Part shown: positions 22,201 to 30,769 of the stretch, in pieces
Layout of the letters: every line of letters begins with the position of its first letter
Numbering within the stretch: position 1 is the first letter of the stretch
Assembly (NCBI GenBank): GCA_937863385.1
Contig: CALMBW010000008.1
Coordinates: 1-64,000, forward strand
DNA from: an uncultured Actinomycetes bacterium
GTDB lineage: Bacteria; Actinomycetota; CADDZG01; WHSQ01
Reading direction: 5' to 3'
Length of the DNA stretch: 64,000 nucleotides
Made by a program: the position numbers and the translations under genes
The notes under the pieces: generated by a model
What the model saw: the letters and a program-made list of their open reading frames with translations, nothing else
What the model was told of the DNA's origin: nothing
Database searches by the model: none

Positions 22201-22671
22201 CTCGGTTGCCTTTCGCTCGACGAGCTACGGGCGACCCGCAACGATTCCGAGGTGTGGGTGGCCGGCGTGAAGGTCTCCAGCCAGACGCCTGCCATCCGCA
22301 GCGGCCAGCGCATCATCTTCCTGACGCTTGATTGCACCAGCGGCCCCCTCGACGTGACGGTGTTCGAACGGGTCCAGCCCTGGTGCTCACAGGTGGCCTT
22401 CCACTCCTGGCTGCTGCTGGTCAAAGGGGTGCTGCGCAAGCGAGGAGGAGCTTCTCGCACCTACAGGACCAAGGCGGGCGACGTGGCTCTGACGATCGTG
22501 GCCGAAGAGCTCTTCGACCTCGGCGAGATCGCCCGCGACGAGGCCTCGGGCAAAGATGTTGCCGCGGCGGTCACCGCCCAAAGAGCCCGGCTCCGCCACG
22601 GCCTTTCGATCCCCACCGAGCAGCCCCGAGCCCGCCTCTGGCACGCTTCCGGGGGCTCCGCAGGCCGCTGA
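19300..22671 (+). CDS. dnaE2: Error-prone DNA polymerase DnaE2 (ImuC)
   Basis: 1123 aa from GTG 19300. PHP domain at the N-terminus (HLHCHTTWSLLDGA, then MTDHDAL). The polymerase III alpha core has the catalytic aspartates in PDIDVDVESHRRDE (Asp392, Asp394, Asp396), the form typical of DnaE2 rather than DnaE1. Fingers and beta-binding regions follow, with CKAHAAAFALPTYLSSWLKA near residue 775. The C-terminal OB domain (KVSSQTPAIRSGQRIIFLTL) ends the protein; the large tau-binding extension of DnaE1 is missing. DnaE2 performs mutagenic lesion bypass together with ImuA'/ImuB, which are not in this window. No LexA box lies directly before it. Confidence 0.93.
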   Translation: MSFVHLHCHTTWSLLDGAIPAERLPFAAAEKGFTAVAMTDHDALTGAVRFTKACRKAGIKPIYGAELTTDRGHLTVIARDERGYANLCRLISKAHLGNERGEPRLTVDDVIERCDGTFVLSGCTRGEVARLAAAGRMNEAVAAATRMAKAVGDGYRIEVFDHRGYGHRMLRDRLLAIAEAVGVPAVATNNVHYESSKRSVAHDVLHAIKEIAPLSATQSLRENSEYFLKSPQEMRSLFADRPDVCDETLRIAEACEFELDLGRYHFPRWGGSWAQERKPPHAILRRKCYEGAARRFGVIGDQVTERLEHELEMIVHGAAKWADDPSGFSAYFLVVADIVDHARRELGIRCACRGSAAGSLVCYVLGISDVDPVRYDLLFERFMNARREELPDIDVDVESHRRDEILTHISEAYGSEQSAMCCMVDTFRARMAIRDVGKTMGLPPDEIDVVAKAFPRIRVSSIPAALRSLPELRNSNLNTGRLARLFELCYEIDGYPRHLALHPSGVILSSPDLADRVPMQSSYGGFTMLQADKHDVEDLGLVKLDVLGVRMLSSIAHALDEVERVKGVRPDIDGLSHDDPKTFELMRSSSTIGCFQIESPGQRDLLARLQPHRFEDLIVEISLFRPGPVKSDMVNPFLQRRHGFRGQRSLPATLREILAETNGVIVYHEQLIRVIAAVTGCSLADADFVRRHLDSERPSLPGDPTSSPARSPFDPPLRATGEDNEVGRWFRRLAVANGFSAADAAELWHEVFAFASFGFCKAHAAAFALPTYLSSWLKAHHPAEFYAGLLTHDPGMYPRRLVAADARRHGIEILPVDINASSRDYRVEGRNAVRLALADIRDMSAAEVSAIETERARGGPFRSLEDLWRRCDLSRPVLENLIHIGALDTIKGSRSRRELIWQAVELCERPRPQIGTQLSLTLEEGIGQSLVGLAPYSAAEETQAEIEIGGIDARRHLMELYEPLLVKLGCLSLDELRATRNDSEVWVAGVKVSSQTPAIRSGQRIIFLTLDCTSGPLDVTVFERVQPWCSQVAFHSWLLLVKGVLRKRGGASRTYRTKAGDVALTIVAEELFDLGEIARDEASGKDVAAAVTAQRARLRHGLSIPTEQPRARLWHASGGSAGR

Positions 22672-22906
22672 CTTGGATCTTTCTGGCAATACAAGCAGGA
22701 AACGCGTGTCCGATATGCAACTTTCCGTGTTGGTAGTGCATCTACCAGGCATAATGTGCTGGGCCGATTCAGAAGGCGGACGGCCTAGGTGGGAAATGGC
22801 GGCTGCGAAAAGAACTGTGAGGTCGCGCTGTCGTTCTAGATACAAGAGCCTAAGTCCTTGTTGGGTTGAGGCTAGCTGGTCGTAGACGAGATGGAGGTCA
22901 TCACCC
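22672..22906. other. 235-bp region before the first RTX-like gene
   Basis: A short hairpin GGTAG-TGCAT-CTACC lies near 22734-22748. GGAGG at 22894 serves the downstream GTG start. No other feature is recognised. Confidence 0.4.
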
Positions 22907-25900
22907 GTGAGATCGATGGTTGGACGCACCCTGAACCCGCTGGCCGCCGCCCTTGCCTTTTCGCTGATTTCAGCGCTCGTGGTCGTTGGGGCCATACCCG
23001 CCAAGGCGAACCACACCCCTCGGACACTTGAAGTCACTCCGGAGACGTCCTCGGTTCCCTTCGGGTCCGTGTCGACGACGCTCACGGCGGTGCTGCAGGG
23101 TGGCCCGGCCGACACCACCTCGGGTCCGATCAACATCGACTGGGAGAACGAGAACGACGCCGACGGGGCCTCCCATTCGACGCCGGACGCAACGTGTTCG
23201 GTTCCGGTCGGTCAAACGGAGTGTTCGATCACGGCGACCGGGTCTGGGACCGACTACTGGCGAGTCTGGATCGACCACGACAACGTTCAGAGCACGGTCG
23301 AGGCAGACCTGAACGAAGAGCGGATCTCAGATCCGGGAACCGACTGCAATCAGGCTCAGGACGAGGCGGCCGACTGTGAAGAAGACCCGATCTTCGGGGA
23401 CGCTACGAACCCGGGAACCGGGTGTGCGCTCGCTCCGAGCGCTACAGAACCGGATTGCACCGACGTGGTCCGTGTCAGCTTCACCAGCGAGGCTGCATCT
23501 GCAACCTTCCTTGACTGTGACGATGCGACCGGTCCCGACACCGAGCGAGAGACCAACCCCGACACGTCTGACCGGCCCAACTCTGTCGATGACCCGGAGG
23601 CGGACCAGCCCTCGACCGAGGACTACAGCTGTTCGGTCAGGGACCAGTTCGGCAACCGCATGTCCGGGCAGACGGTCCGGGCCGAGATCGAGAACGGTAT
23701 CAATGATCCCGACCCGAACAACGAAGAGAACGTTCCCTCTTATACGACTCCCGACTACAGCTGTACGACGGGTTCGATCCCATTTCTAGGGGCGCAGCCT
23801 TGCACGATCGCGGTGACCCAGGCCGAGAACGAGCTCGGGACCGCCGAGATCTGCTTCTGGGTGGAGGACAATAACCCGTTGACTAATGAAGGCCAGACCC
23901 TTTGTGCGTCGGAGCCGACCAACGAGGCTCAACTGGCAGACGGTTCGGACAGCGGCAACGATCTGGCCGACCAAACGGAACTGACCTGGGAGAAAGAGGA
24001 GAACTTCATCCTCGATTGCACCCCTGAAACGGACACCAATCCCGCAGGGACCGCCCACAAAGTGACCTGCACCGCAACCTCTCCCACCACTGGACAAAGG
24101 GTGAGCGGCACCCTTGTGAGAGCCGAGGCAACTGGCGCGAACGATCCCGATACTTCCAACTCACCACAGGTCTCGGACTTCAGTTGCACGACCGATTCCA
24201 GCGGCTCGTGTACGTTCACCCATGGCCCTGGAGGGACCGGGTCCACGACGGCCAAGGGCACGACGACCTACCGGGCATGGATCGATGACCGTAACCCAGA
24301 GCCCACCGGCAACGATGGGATCGATGAAGATGTCGACACCGGCGAAGGTCGCAACGAAGCGACTGCTCCTGGCGACCGGCAAGAGCCCGACAACACGGAC
24401 GTGGTCGAGAAGGAGTGGACGGACGCTCCATCCAAGTTGACGATGACGCCCGAGAGTGACACGGCGAACGTGGGGGAATGCAACCCCTTCACCATCACTG
24501 TTACGGACGCTCAGGACCAACCTCTCGCCGGTTTGACGATCGATGTCGAGCAGGTTCACGACCTCGCCGCTAACAACACAGCGAGCGACGAGCCCGATGT
24601 CGGCTTCTGCGTTCCGAGCACTGGACCGAACCCATCGGGGGTCGACGAGAGTAAGGGCGACCGCCAGCCGGCGGCCGATCCGAACCAGCAGAACGCTGAC
24701 GAAGAAGACCCGGACAACGCGGGGACGGCTGGTGGCGAGACCGCCCAGACGACCGACTCGCAGGGCAAGGTGACGATCGGTGTGAACATCACTGCCGCGA
24801 ACAACTCGAACGGTGGCGGCAATGTGACGGTGACCGCTTTCTTTGACCCCAATGACAACGATGATCCCGATTCGGGCGAACCGAAGGACACGTCCACCAA
24901 GACGTGGACACCGGCCGCCCCGGCGGGGGGTAGGACGATCGACTGTGAACCTGAGGCTGCGACGACCCCCACGGATGAAGATCACACCGTGACATGCACG
25001 GTCCGCGACTCTGCGGGCCAACCCGATCCGGGCGAGGAGGTCACGTTCACTGAAACCGGTGCCGGGACGCTCGCTTCCTCACCGCAGGTGACGACGAATA
25101 CTCTGGGGCAGGCGACCGTGACGGTCACCTCCGATGAGGCCGGCACTCAGAACATCACGGGAACGCTGACGAACTCCACTCAGAACGAGCCGGATACCGA
25201 CGAGTGCCAGAAGGCTGCGAACGACCCCCAGGGTGCTCCTGCCGGACAGTGCTCGGACGAGGTCACCAACACCTGGGAAGAGGTTCAACAGCCCCAGTGC
25301 TCTGATGGTGAGGACAATGACGGAGACGGGGACATCGACGATGCCGATGACGGCTGCTCATCTCCCGAGGACGATGATGAATCTGATGATCCGCCTCCTC
25401 CCCCCGCCAAGTGCCCGGGCTATGAGAACGATCCTCGGAACCAGATCGTAGGCACCGAGAACGGCGAATCCCTCGAGGGCACGGAAGGTGACGACATCAT
25501 CTGTGGTCTCGGAGGAAACGACACGATCGACGGCAAGGGCGGCAATGACCTGATCCTCGGTGGCGACGGCAATGACGATCTCCGTGGTGGTGACAACGAC
25601 GATCAGATCTACGGAGAAGGCGGAAACGATGTGATCCGTGGCGACTCCGGCAACGACCGACTCTTCGGCGGTGACAACAACGACACCATCAAGGGCAACT
25701 CGGGCAACGACAAGCTCGGAGGCAACGGCGGCAAGGACGTCCTGATCGGTGGCAGTGGGGATGACAAGCTTGCCGGCGGCGCTGGAAACGACACCCTTAG
25801 GGGTGGCGGCGGCCGTGATCAGCTCCGTGGTGGATCTGGTCGGGACACCCTGCGAGGTGGCCGTGGCCGTGACGAGTTCTACGGAGGCAGTGGGAGGGAC

Positions 25901-25942
25901 AGCTGTGATGCAACGAGGAAAGAGAAAGCCAAGAGCTGCTGA
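22907..25942 (+). CDS. Large secreted cysteine-rich Ig-like protein with C-terminal RTX calcium repeats (paralog 1)
   Basis: 1011 aa from GTG 22907 with GGAGG upstream. Signal peptide: LNPLAAALAFSLISALVVVG with cleavage near AKANH. Residues 40-790 form successive beta-sandwich modules of about 100-150 residues, each starting with an L/D-x-x-x-PE-x-D/T pattern (LEVTPETSS, FILDCTPETDT, LTMTPESDT, RTIDCEPEAAT) and holding Cys pairs; the last resembles bacterial Ig-like domain 1 (GEEVTFTETGAGTL). A linker DGEDNDGDGDIDDADDGC and EDDDESDDPPPPP follows. The last 170 residues carry about a dozen GG-x-G-x-D nonapeptide repeats that would bind calcium. No sortase signal, hydrolase motif or type I secretion gene is present. 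Probably a surface or extracellular adhesin-like protein. Confidence 0.85.
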   Translation: MRSMVGRTLNPLAAALAFSLISALVVVGAIPAKANHTPRTLEVTPETSSVPFGSVSTTLTAVLQGGPADTTSGPINIDWENENDADGASHSTPDATCSVPVGQTECSITATGSGTDYWRVWIDHDNVQSTVEADLNEERISDPGTDCNQAQDEAADCEEDPIFGDATNPGTGCALAPSATEPDCTDVVRVSFTSEAASATFLDCDDATGPDTERETNPDTSDRPNSVDDPEADQPSTEDYSCSVRDQFGNRMSGQTVRAEIENGINDPDPNNEENVPSYTTPDYSCTTGSIPFLGAQPCTIAVTQAENELGTAEICFWVEDNNPLTNEGQTLCASEPTNEAQLADGSDSGNDLADQTELTWEKEENFILDCTPETDTNPAGTAHKVTCTATSPTTGQRVSGTLVRAEATGANDPDTSNSPQVSDFSCTTDSSGSCTFTHGPGGTGSTTAKGTTTYRAWIDDRNPEPTGNDGIDEDVDTGEGRNEATAPGDRQEPDNTDVVEKEWTDAPSKLTMTPESDTANVGECNPFTITVTDAQDQPLAGLTIDVEQVHDLAANNTASDEPDVGFCVPSTGPNPSGVDESKGDRQPAADPNQQNADEEDPDNAGTAGGETAQTTDSQGKVTIGVNITAANNSNGGGNVTVTAFFDPNDNDDPDSGEPKDTSTKTWTPAAPAGGRTIDCEPEAATTPTDEDHTVTCTVRDSAGQPDPGEEVTFTETGAGTLASSPQVTTNTLGQATVTVTSDEAGTQNITGTLTNSTQNEPDTDECQKAANDPQGAPAGQCSDEVTNTWEEVQQPQCSDGEDNDGDGDIDDADDGCSSPEDDDESDDPPPPPAKCPGYENDPRNQIVGTENGESLEGTEGDDIICGLGGNDTIDGKGGNDLILGGDGNDDLRGGDNDDQIYGEGGNDVIRGDSGNDRLFGGDNNDTIKGNSGNDKLGGNGGKDVLIGGSGDDKLAGGAGNDTLRGGGGRDQLRGGSGRDTLRGGRGRDEFYGGSGRDSCDATRKEKAKSC

Positions 25943-25979
25943 TCGACGTACTCGATCCCAGCGATAGATGAGATTGAGG

Positions 25980-26012
25980 GGAGGGGTCGGCCATGCTGAC
26001 CCCTCCTTACTT
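25980..26012 (+). terminator. Hairpin between the two RTX-like genes
   Basis: GGAGGGGTC (25980-25988) pairs with GACCCCTCC (25998-26006), followed by TTACTTCT. Probably ends or reduces transcription from paralog 1 before paralog 2. Confidence 0.65.
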
Positions 26013-26041
26013 CTAGGGCGTAACAGGACGGAGGTAGACAG

Positions 26042-29000
26042 GTGATGCAGCGATTGGTTCGGGGTCGACTAACGACGTTCTTCGTCGTTCTAGCGATGAT
26101 GATGTCTGTGGTGCTGGTCGTTACCCCGAGGGCCGAAGCCGTTCACGGAGACGCCTGTCTGGACGTCACCCCGGAGACCGACACGAACATGACGGGCACC
26201 ACCCACACGATGACCGCCACGCTAAAAACGGCTACACCAGTCCCTCCGTCATGTGGCGGCGCTGATAAGACGGCCGGGGCCGGAGGCGTCACGGTTGAAT
26301 TCGAAGTAGTGGGTCCCAGGAATGCCGAGGCCGGTTCCTGCGACATCCCCGCTGGACAATCCTCATGTCAATTCGGCTACGTGGACAGACAGGATGGCAG
26401 TGACGGGACACAGGCAACCGACACGATCCGGGCATGGATCGACGGTCATGAGGATCCAACTGAAACGCCCAATGAGTCTGAGCCCCCGGAGGTGTTGACG
26501 GAGCCGGATGGCGCGGACGCGGTCACCAAGACCTGGGCCACGCCGAGCTCGATCGATTGTGACGACCAGAGCGGGGACGATACCGAGACCAACCCGCTGA
26601 CCGCGCCGAACAACACGGAGACGTACACGTGCACGGTGCAAACGGGCACCGGCAGCACCAAGACCGCCCTCGGCAACGCATCGGTGTATGGGGAGAACGA
26701 GAACGGGATCAACGACCCCGACGCTACCGATGGGGCGAGCTACGCCTCGCCGGACTATTCCTGCACCACAGGCAACGACGGCACCTGTCAGATCACCGTG
26801 AGTCCTTCTGAGTCCGAGACCGGCACCGCCGAGATCTGCTTCTGGGTCTCCGATACGGCGGGCAGCCCGGCTGATGGAGCAACGGTTTGCGGCTCCGAGG
26901 CGACCGACGATACCGAGAATGATGACAGGGCCGATCAGGTAGAGAAGACCTGGCAGGCGAGAGCGGCCACTAGCGGCGGGCTCGATGCAGAACCCGAATT
27001 CGACCGGGAGGCAACCGGGACAAACACCCTCGTCGACGTCACGGTCTACGACCAGTTCGGTGATGCATTCTCGGGGAGCACCGGCGTGGCGCTCGAGTTC
27101 TTCGAGGGGTCGGCCGTCGATACCGATGGGAACAGCCCCTCATCTCCCGACAAGACTTGCACCACATCAGGCTCTTCGACCTGTTCGATCCAGTACACCT
27201 CGAACAACCCTGGTAAGGACCGGATGTGTGTATGGATCAACTCAGATCCGGCGATGAGCGGTAACCGTGACAACGGCACCTGTGACGGAGAGAGTCTGTC
27301 TGACGGCGACGATGCCGCCAACGAGTTTGACGCACCCTCGCCTCCGAGCGACGACGTTGACGTCATAGAAAGGGAATGGTTCACGCCTGCTGCGACTACG
27401 GCGACCCGTCTTGACTGTGAACCCGAGTCGGATACCAACCCAACGGGGACCGGTCACACGGTCACCTGTACCGCACGGGATGGCCAGAACAACCTCATCG
27501 GTGGAGCGAACATCGACGCGGAGGCGACGGGGACGAACGATCCGGATAACGGCGAGACCTTCCAGACCCCAGATTTCTCGTGTGTCACCACGACCCAGGG
27601 CACCTGCTCGTTCACTCATGGCCCCGGAGGGCAGGGCCAGACGAACAACGCTGGGAACACGGTCTACCGGGTTTGGATCGACCGGGATGGCGAGGATCAG
27701 ACGATCACCGAGATCGATCAGGCGGAGACCAGGACCCAGGTTGACAACGACGGCACCGATGTGGTCGAGAAGGCGTGGACTGCGAACCCTGCCTCGTTGA
27801 CCATGACCCCGGACGCGGACACCGCGACGGTGGGCGAGTGCAACCCGTTTACGGTCACGGTTCGGACCTCAAACAACCAGCCGGCACAAGGTGCAGTTAT
27901 CGACGTTGAGCAGGTCCATGCTCGAGCGTCCAACGGGACGAACAATGACGAGCCCATCGTTTCCTTCTGCACCCCCACGACCGGACCAAATCCCTCCGGG
28001 GTCGATACCACCAAGGGCGATCTGAGTTCGCCGAACGAGAACCCGGATAACGCCGGCACCGCAGGAGGCGAAACCGAGAAGCAAACGGATGGGAACGGTC
28101 AAGTCACCTTCGGGATCCGTGTCTCCGCGGCGAACGGAGCCGACGGCAGCGGTCAGGTGACCGTCAATGCTTTCTTTGACCAGGACGAGGACGACGATCC
28201 GGATTCCACCGAACCGCGGGATTCAGCGATAAAGACATGGGAAACGGCCGCCTCCGGCGGACGGACCATCGACTGTGTGCCCGAAACTGCTACCACCGAG
28301 ACGGACGACCAGCACGTCGTGTCCTGCACCGTGCTTGGTAGTGACGGGCAGCCTGACTCCGGCATCTCCGTGACGTTCACCGAGACCGGTCCCGGAACGT
28401 TCGTGAGCGAGAGCCAGACCAGTACTAATACGGCTGGACAGGTCTCGGTGACCGTTGGTTCGGCGGAGCTGGGTACGCAGACGATCACCGGGACGATCAC
28501 GAATTCAACGCAGAACGAGCCCGACACGGATGAGTGCGACCGAACGGCCAATGACCCGTCTGGCGCTCCTTCTGGGGTTTGTTCTGACTCAGTCACCAAT
28601 ACGTGGACCGAGCCCGAGCCAGAGCCAGAGCCTGCGCAGTGCGACGACGGGCTGGACAATGACAACGACGGAGACGCCGACTTCCCGGCCGATGAGGGCT
28701 GCGACTCGACTACCGACGATGACGAGAGCGACGACCCTCCGGTCGACGAGAAGTGTCCGGGCTACGAGAATGCGCCGGGGAACCATGTCGTTGGAACCGA
28801 GGGTCCGGACATCTTGGTGGGCACCGAGGGTGATGACATCATCTGCGGTCTGGGTGGCAACGACCAGATCGATGGACTCGGTGGCAACGATGTGATCACC
28901 GGAGGATCGGGTAACGACACCGTCGATGGTGGTGATGGCGCCGACGACATCTTGGCCCAGGATGGCGATGACACGGTCTCCGGTAACGAGGGCAACGACG

Positions 29001-29323
29001 AGATCATCGGTGGTCCCGGCGATGACGAGCTTTCGGGCAACGGAGGCAAAGACGTGCTCCTCGGTGGCGGTGGCAACGACGTTCTCAAGGGCAATGCCGG
29101 GAACGACTTCGCCAACGGCGCCGGTGGTAACGACCGTCTCAATGGTGGTTCCGGTAACGACAACCTGAAGGGCGGAAAGGGCAACGACGCCATAAAGGGT
29201 GGACCGGGCAACGACACCATCAACGGCGGTAGAGGTAAGGATGGCTGCCATGGCGGCGGCGGCAAGGACACCATCAAGAACTGCGAGGGTGCCTCTAGCG
29301 CCACCCGGCGCCGCTACTTCTAG
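26042..29323 (+). CDS. Large secreted cysteine-rich Ig-like protein with C-terminal RTX calcium repeats (paralog 2)
   Basis: 1093 aa from GTG 26042 (ATG 26045 is equally possible) with GGAGG upstream. Signal peptide: LTTFFVVLAMMMSVVLVVTP with cleavage near AEAVH. The module order matches paralog 1 with one extra module; blocks such as VGECNPFTVTV, IDVEQVHA, TGPNPSGVD and ITGTITNSTQNEPDTDEC are almost the same in both. A Glu-Pro run (EPEPEPEPAQC) and a thrombospondin-type-3-like DGLDNDNDGDADFPADEGC precede about a dozen GG-x-GND repeats, ending GGGGKDTIKNCEG. Compared with paralog 1 the lineages have clearly diverged, so the duplication is not recent. Confidence 0.85.
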   Translation: MMQRLVRGRLTTFFVVLAMMMSVVLVVTPRAEAVHGDACLDVTPETDTNMTGTTHTMTATLKTATPVPPSCGGADKTAGAGGVTVEFEVVGPRNAEAGSCDIPAGQSSCQFGYVDRQDGSDGTQATDTIRAWIDGHEDPTETPNESEPPEVLTEPDGADAVTKTWATPSSIDCDDQSGDDTETNPLTAPNNTETYTCTVQTGTGSTKTALGNASVYGENENGINDPDATDGASYASPDYSCTTGNDGTCQITVSPSESETGTAEICFWVSDTAGSPADGATVCGSEATDDTENDDRADQVEKTWQARAATSGGLDAEPEFDREATGTNTLVDVTVYDQFGDAFSGSTGVALEFFEGSAVDTDGNSPSSPDKTCTTSGSSTCSIQYTSNNPGKDRMCVWINSDPAMSGNRDNGTCDGESLSDGDDAANEFDAPSPPSDDVDVIEREWFTPAATTATRLDCEPESDTNPTGTGHTVTCTARDGQNNLIGGANIDAEATGTNDPDNGETFQTPDFSCVTTTQGTCSFTHGPGGQGQTNNAGNTVYRVWIDRDGEDQTITEIDQAETRTQVDNDGTDVVEKAWTANPASLTMTPDADTATVGECNPFTVTVRTSNNQPAQGAVIDVEQVHARASNGTNNDEPIVSFCTPTTGPNPSGVDTTKGDLSSPNENPDNAGTAGGETEKQTDGNGQVTFGIRVSAANGADGSGQVTVNAFFDQDEDDDPDSTEPRDSAIKTWETAASGGRTIDCVPETATTETDDQHVVSCTVLGSDGQPDSGISVTFTETGPGTFVSESQTSTNTAGQVSVTVGSAELGTQTITGTITNSTQNEPDTDECDRTANDPSGAPSGVCSDSVTNTWTEPEPEPEPAQCDDGLDNDNDGDADFPADEGCDSTTDDDESDDPPVDEKCPGYENAPGNHVVGTEGPDILVGTEGDDIICGLGGNDQIDGLGGNDVITGGSGNDTVDGGDGADDILAQDGDDTVSGNEGNDEIIGGPGDDELSGNGGKDVLLGGGGNDVLKGNAGNDFANGAGGNDRLNGGSGNDNLKGGKGNDAIKGGPGNDTINGGRGKDGCHGGGGKDTIKNCEGASSATRRRYF

Positions 29324-29337
29324 TCAAGAACCGAACA

Positions 29338-29373
29338 GAAGCGGCCCCCGGAGAATCCGGGGGCCGCTTCTCT
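29338..29373 (+). terminator. Strong intrinsic terminator after paralog 2
   Basis: A 15-bp perfect stem, GAAGCGGCCCCCGGA (29338-29352) with TCCGGGGGCCGCTTC (29356-29370), three-base loop, then TCT. Confidence 0.85.
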
Positions 29374-29454
29374 ATGCGAGATCCGAGCAATGGATCGCAA
29401 GGGTTGGTGCAGGACGGATCATTCGTTCTACATCCAGATGTCCCTGGTCAGGGG

Positions 29455-29483
29455 TTGTATATCGAACAGACGTTCGATATAGT
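29455..29483 (+). promoter_or_regulatory. SOS promoter with LexA box in the spacer
   Basis: TTGTAT (29455-29460), 17-bp spacer, TATAGT (29478-29483). The LexA box TCGAAC-AGAC-GTTCGA (29462-29477) fills the spacer and extends to perfect 9-bp arms ATATCGAAC / GTTCGATAT (29459-29480). Start of transcription would be about 29490, three bases before the ATG at 29493. Confidence 0.85.
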
Positions 29484-29492
29484 GGTCAGCGT

Positions 29493-30746
29493 ATGCAGAA
29501 GACGCCCACGCAGCTCAGTGATGAACTTCGATCAGATCGGCTGGCCCTCAGAGAGGGCATGGAGGCTTCGATCGTCGCTTCAGGTGCCGCCGATCGTGCC
29601 AAGCTTCGATGGGCGCGTCGTTGCGATCAGGCCGAACTGTGGCGCTCGGAGGGAGCCCGCAACATGGCCGATTGGCTTGCAACTATCCACGGGATCTCAC
29701 GGTGGAAGGCCTCACGCTGGGTTGCCGCAGGGCATGCCTTAGAAGGATTGCCTCGCATAGCGGCTGCCTTGGAGTCTGGGGCCTTATCCCTGGACAAGAC
29801 CGTCGAGCTCTGTCGCTTCGCCACCCCCTCTACCGAGGCCAAGTTGCTCCGATGGGCTCGGCGTGTGTCTGTGGGTCGTATCCGAGAGAGGGGAGACGAG
29901 GAAACGCGCCTCCCGCTAGATGAGACCAAGAAAGCCTACGAGGAGCGCCACCTCCGCTGGTGGTGGTACCAGGATCGAACGATGATGGGATTCGAAGGAG
30001 CACTTCCCACAGAGATGGGCGCGCAGTTCATCGACACGATCGATCGCATGGCCGGCGAACTGCCTCCCCCTCCCGGGCCCGAGACAAAGACGGAACTAGA
30101 AGGTCAAGCAGCCGATCAGCTCATCGATCAGCGACGGGCGGATGCGCTGTTCTTGCTAGTCGCAGAGAACGAGCTTCCCAAGGAAGCGACGCCACGCGCA
30201 GAGCTGGTCCTGCACGCACCGATCGAGAAGCTCGTTGATGACGACGCCGCGTCTTCCTTCGGTGGAGGCATCCTCCATTCAGAGACCATGCGTCGACTCG
30301 CCTGTGATGCCCGCATCCAACTCGCCCTACACAACCCGGAAGGCGCGGTAGTGGGGATCGGCGACCGCTCCCAGATCACCCCGCGGTGGCTGCGGCGGGC
30401 CGTGGCCCATCGAGATGGACACCGATGCGCATTCCCCGGCTGCGAGGCACGACGTTTCCTCACTCCGCATCATGTCCAACATTGGGTGCGAACGCATGCA
30501 ACCGACGAGCCCAACCTGGTGATGGTGTGTTGGCATCACCATCTATTGGTGCATGAATTCGGGTGGAGCGTGACTCTGGATGACGAGTCATTGCCCGTCT
30601 GGTTCCGGCCCAGCGGGAGGGTTTACGACCCTGGACCGGCACCGCCCGAAGAACCCCCCGAACCAGTGCCACCAGATCCGCCGTCCTTAGCGAGCGCGGC
30701 TGGTTACTCGCGCCTGTTTGATGCACTCCCTGCCCTCACCGCCTGA
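29493..30746 (+). CDS. DUF222 / HNH endonuclease-domain protein, SOS-controlled
   Basis: 417 aa from ATG 29493. The N-terminal two thirds is helical DUF222 (13E12-type): QAELWRSEGARNMADWLATI, SRWKASRWVAAGHALEGLPR, ALSLDKTVELCRFA, VGRIRERGDEE. The C-terminal domain (about residues 305-355) is an HNH nuclease with zinc-ligand cysteines: CAFPGCEARRFLTPHHVQHW then LVMVCWHHHLLVHEFGW. A Pro-rich tail follows. The leaderless promoter with a perfect LexA box immediately upstream and dinB 23 bp downstream mean both respond to DNA damage. LexA control is known for 13E12 family members of mycobacteria; the cellular role is not established. Confidence 0.88.
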   Translation: MQKTPTQLSDELRSDRLALREGMEASIVASGAADRAKLRWARRCDQAELWRSEGARNMADWLATIHGISRWKASRWVAAGHALEGLPRIAAALESGALSLDKTVELCRFATPSTEAKLLRWARRVSVGRIRERGDEETRLPLDETKKAYEERHLRWWWYQDRTMMGFEGALPTEMGAQFIDTIDRMAGELPPPPGPETKTELEGQAADQLIDQRRADALFLLVAENELPKEATPRAELVLHAPIEKLVDDDAASSFGGGILHSETMRRLACDARIQLALHNPEGAVVGIGDRSQITPRWLRRAVAHRDGHRCAFPGCEARRFLTPHHVQHWVRTHATDEPNLVMVCWHHHLLVHEFGWSVTLDDESLPVWFRPSGRVYDPGPAPPEEPPEPVPPDPPSLASAAGYSRLFDALPALTA

Positions 30747-30769
30747 GATCTACCCAGATCACACAGTTC

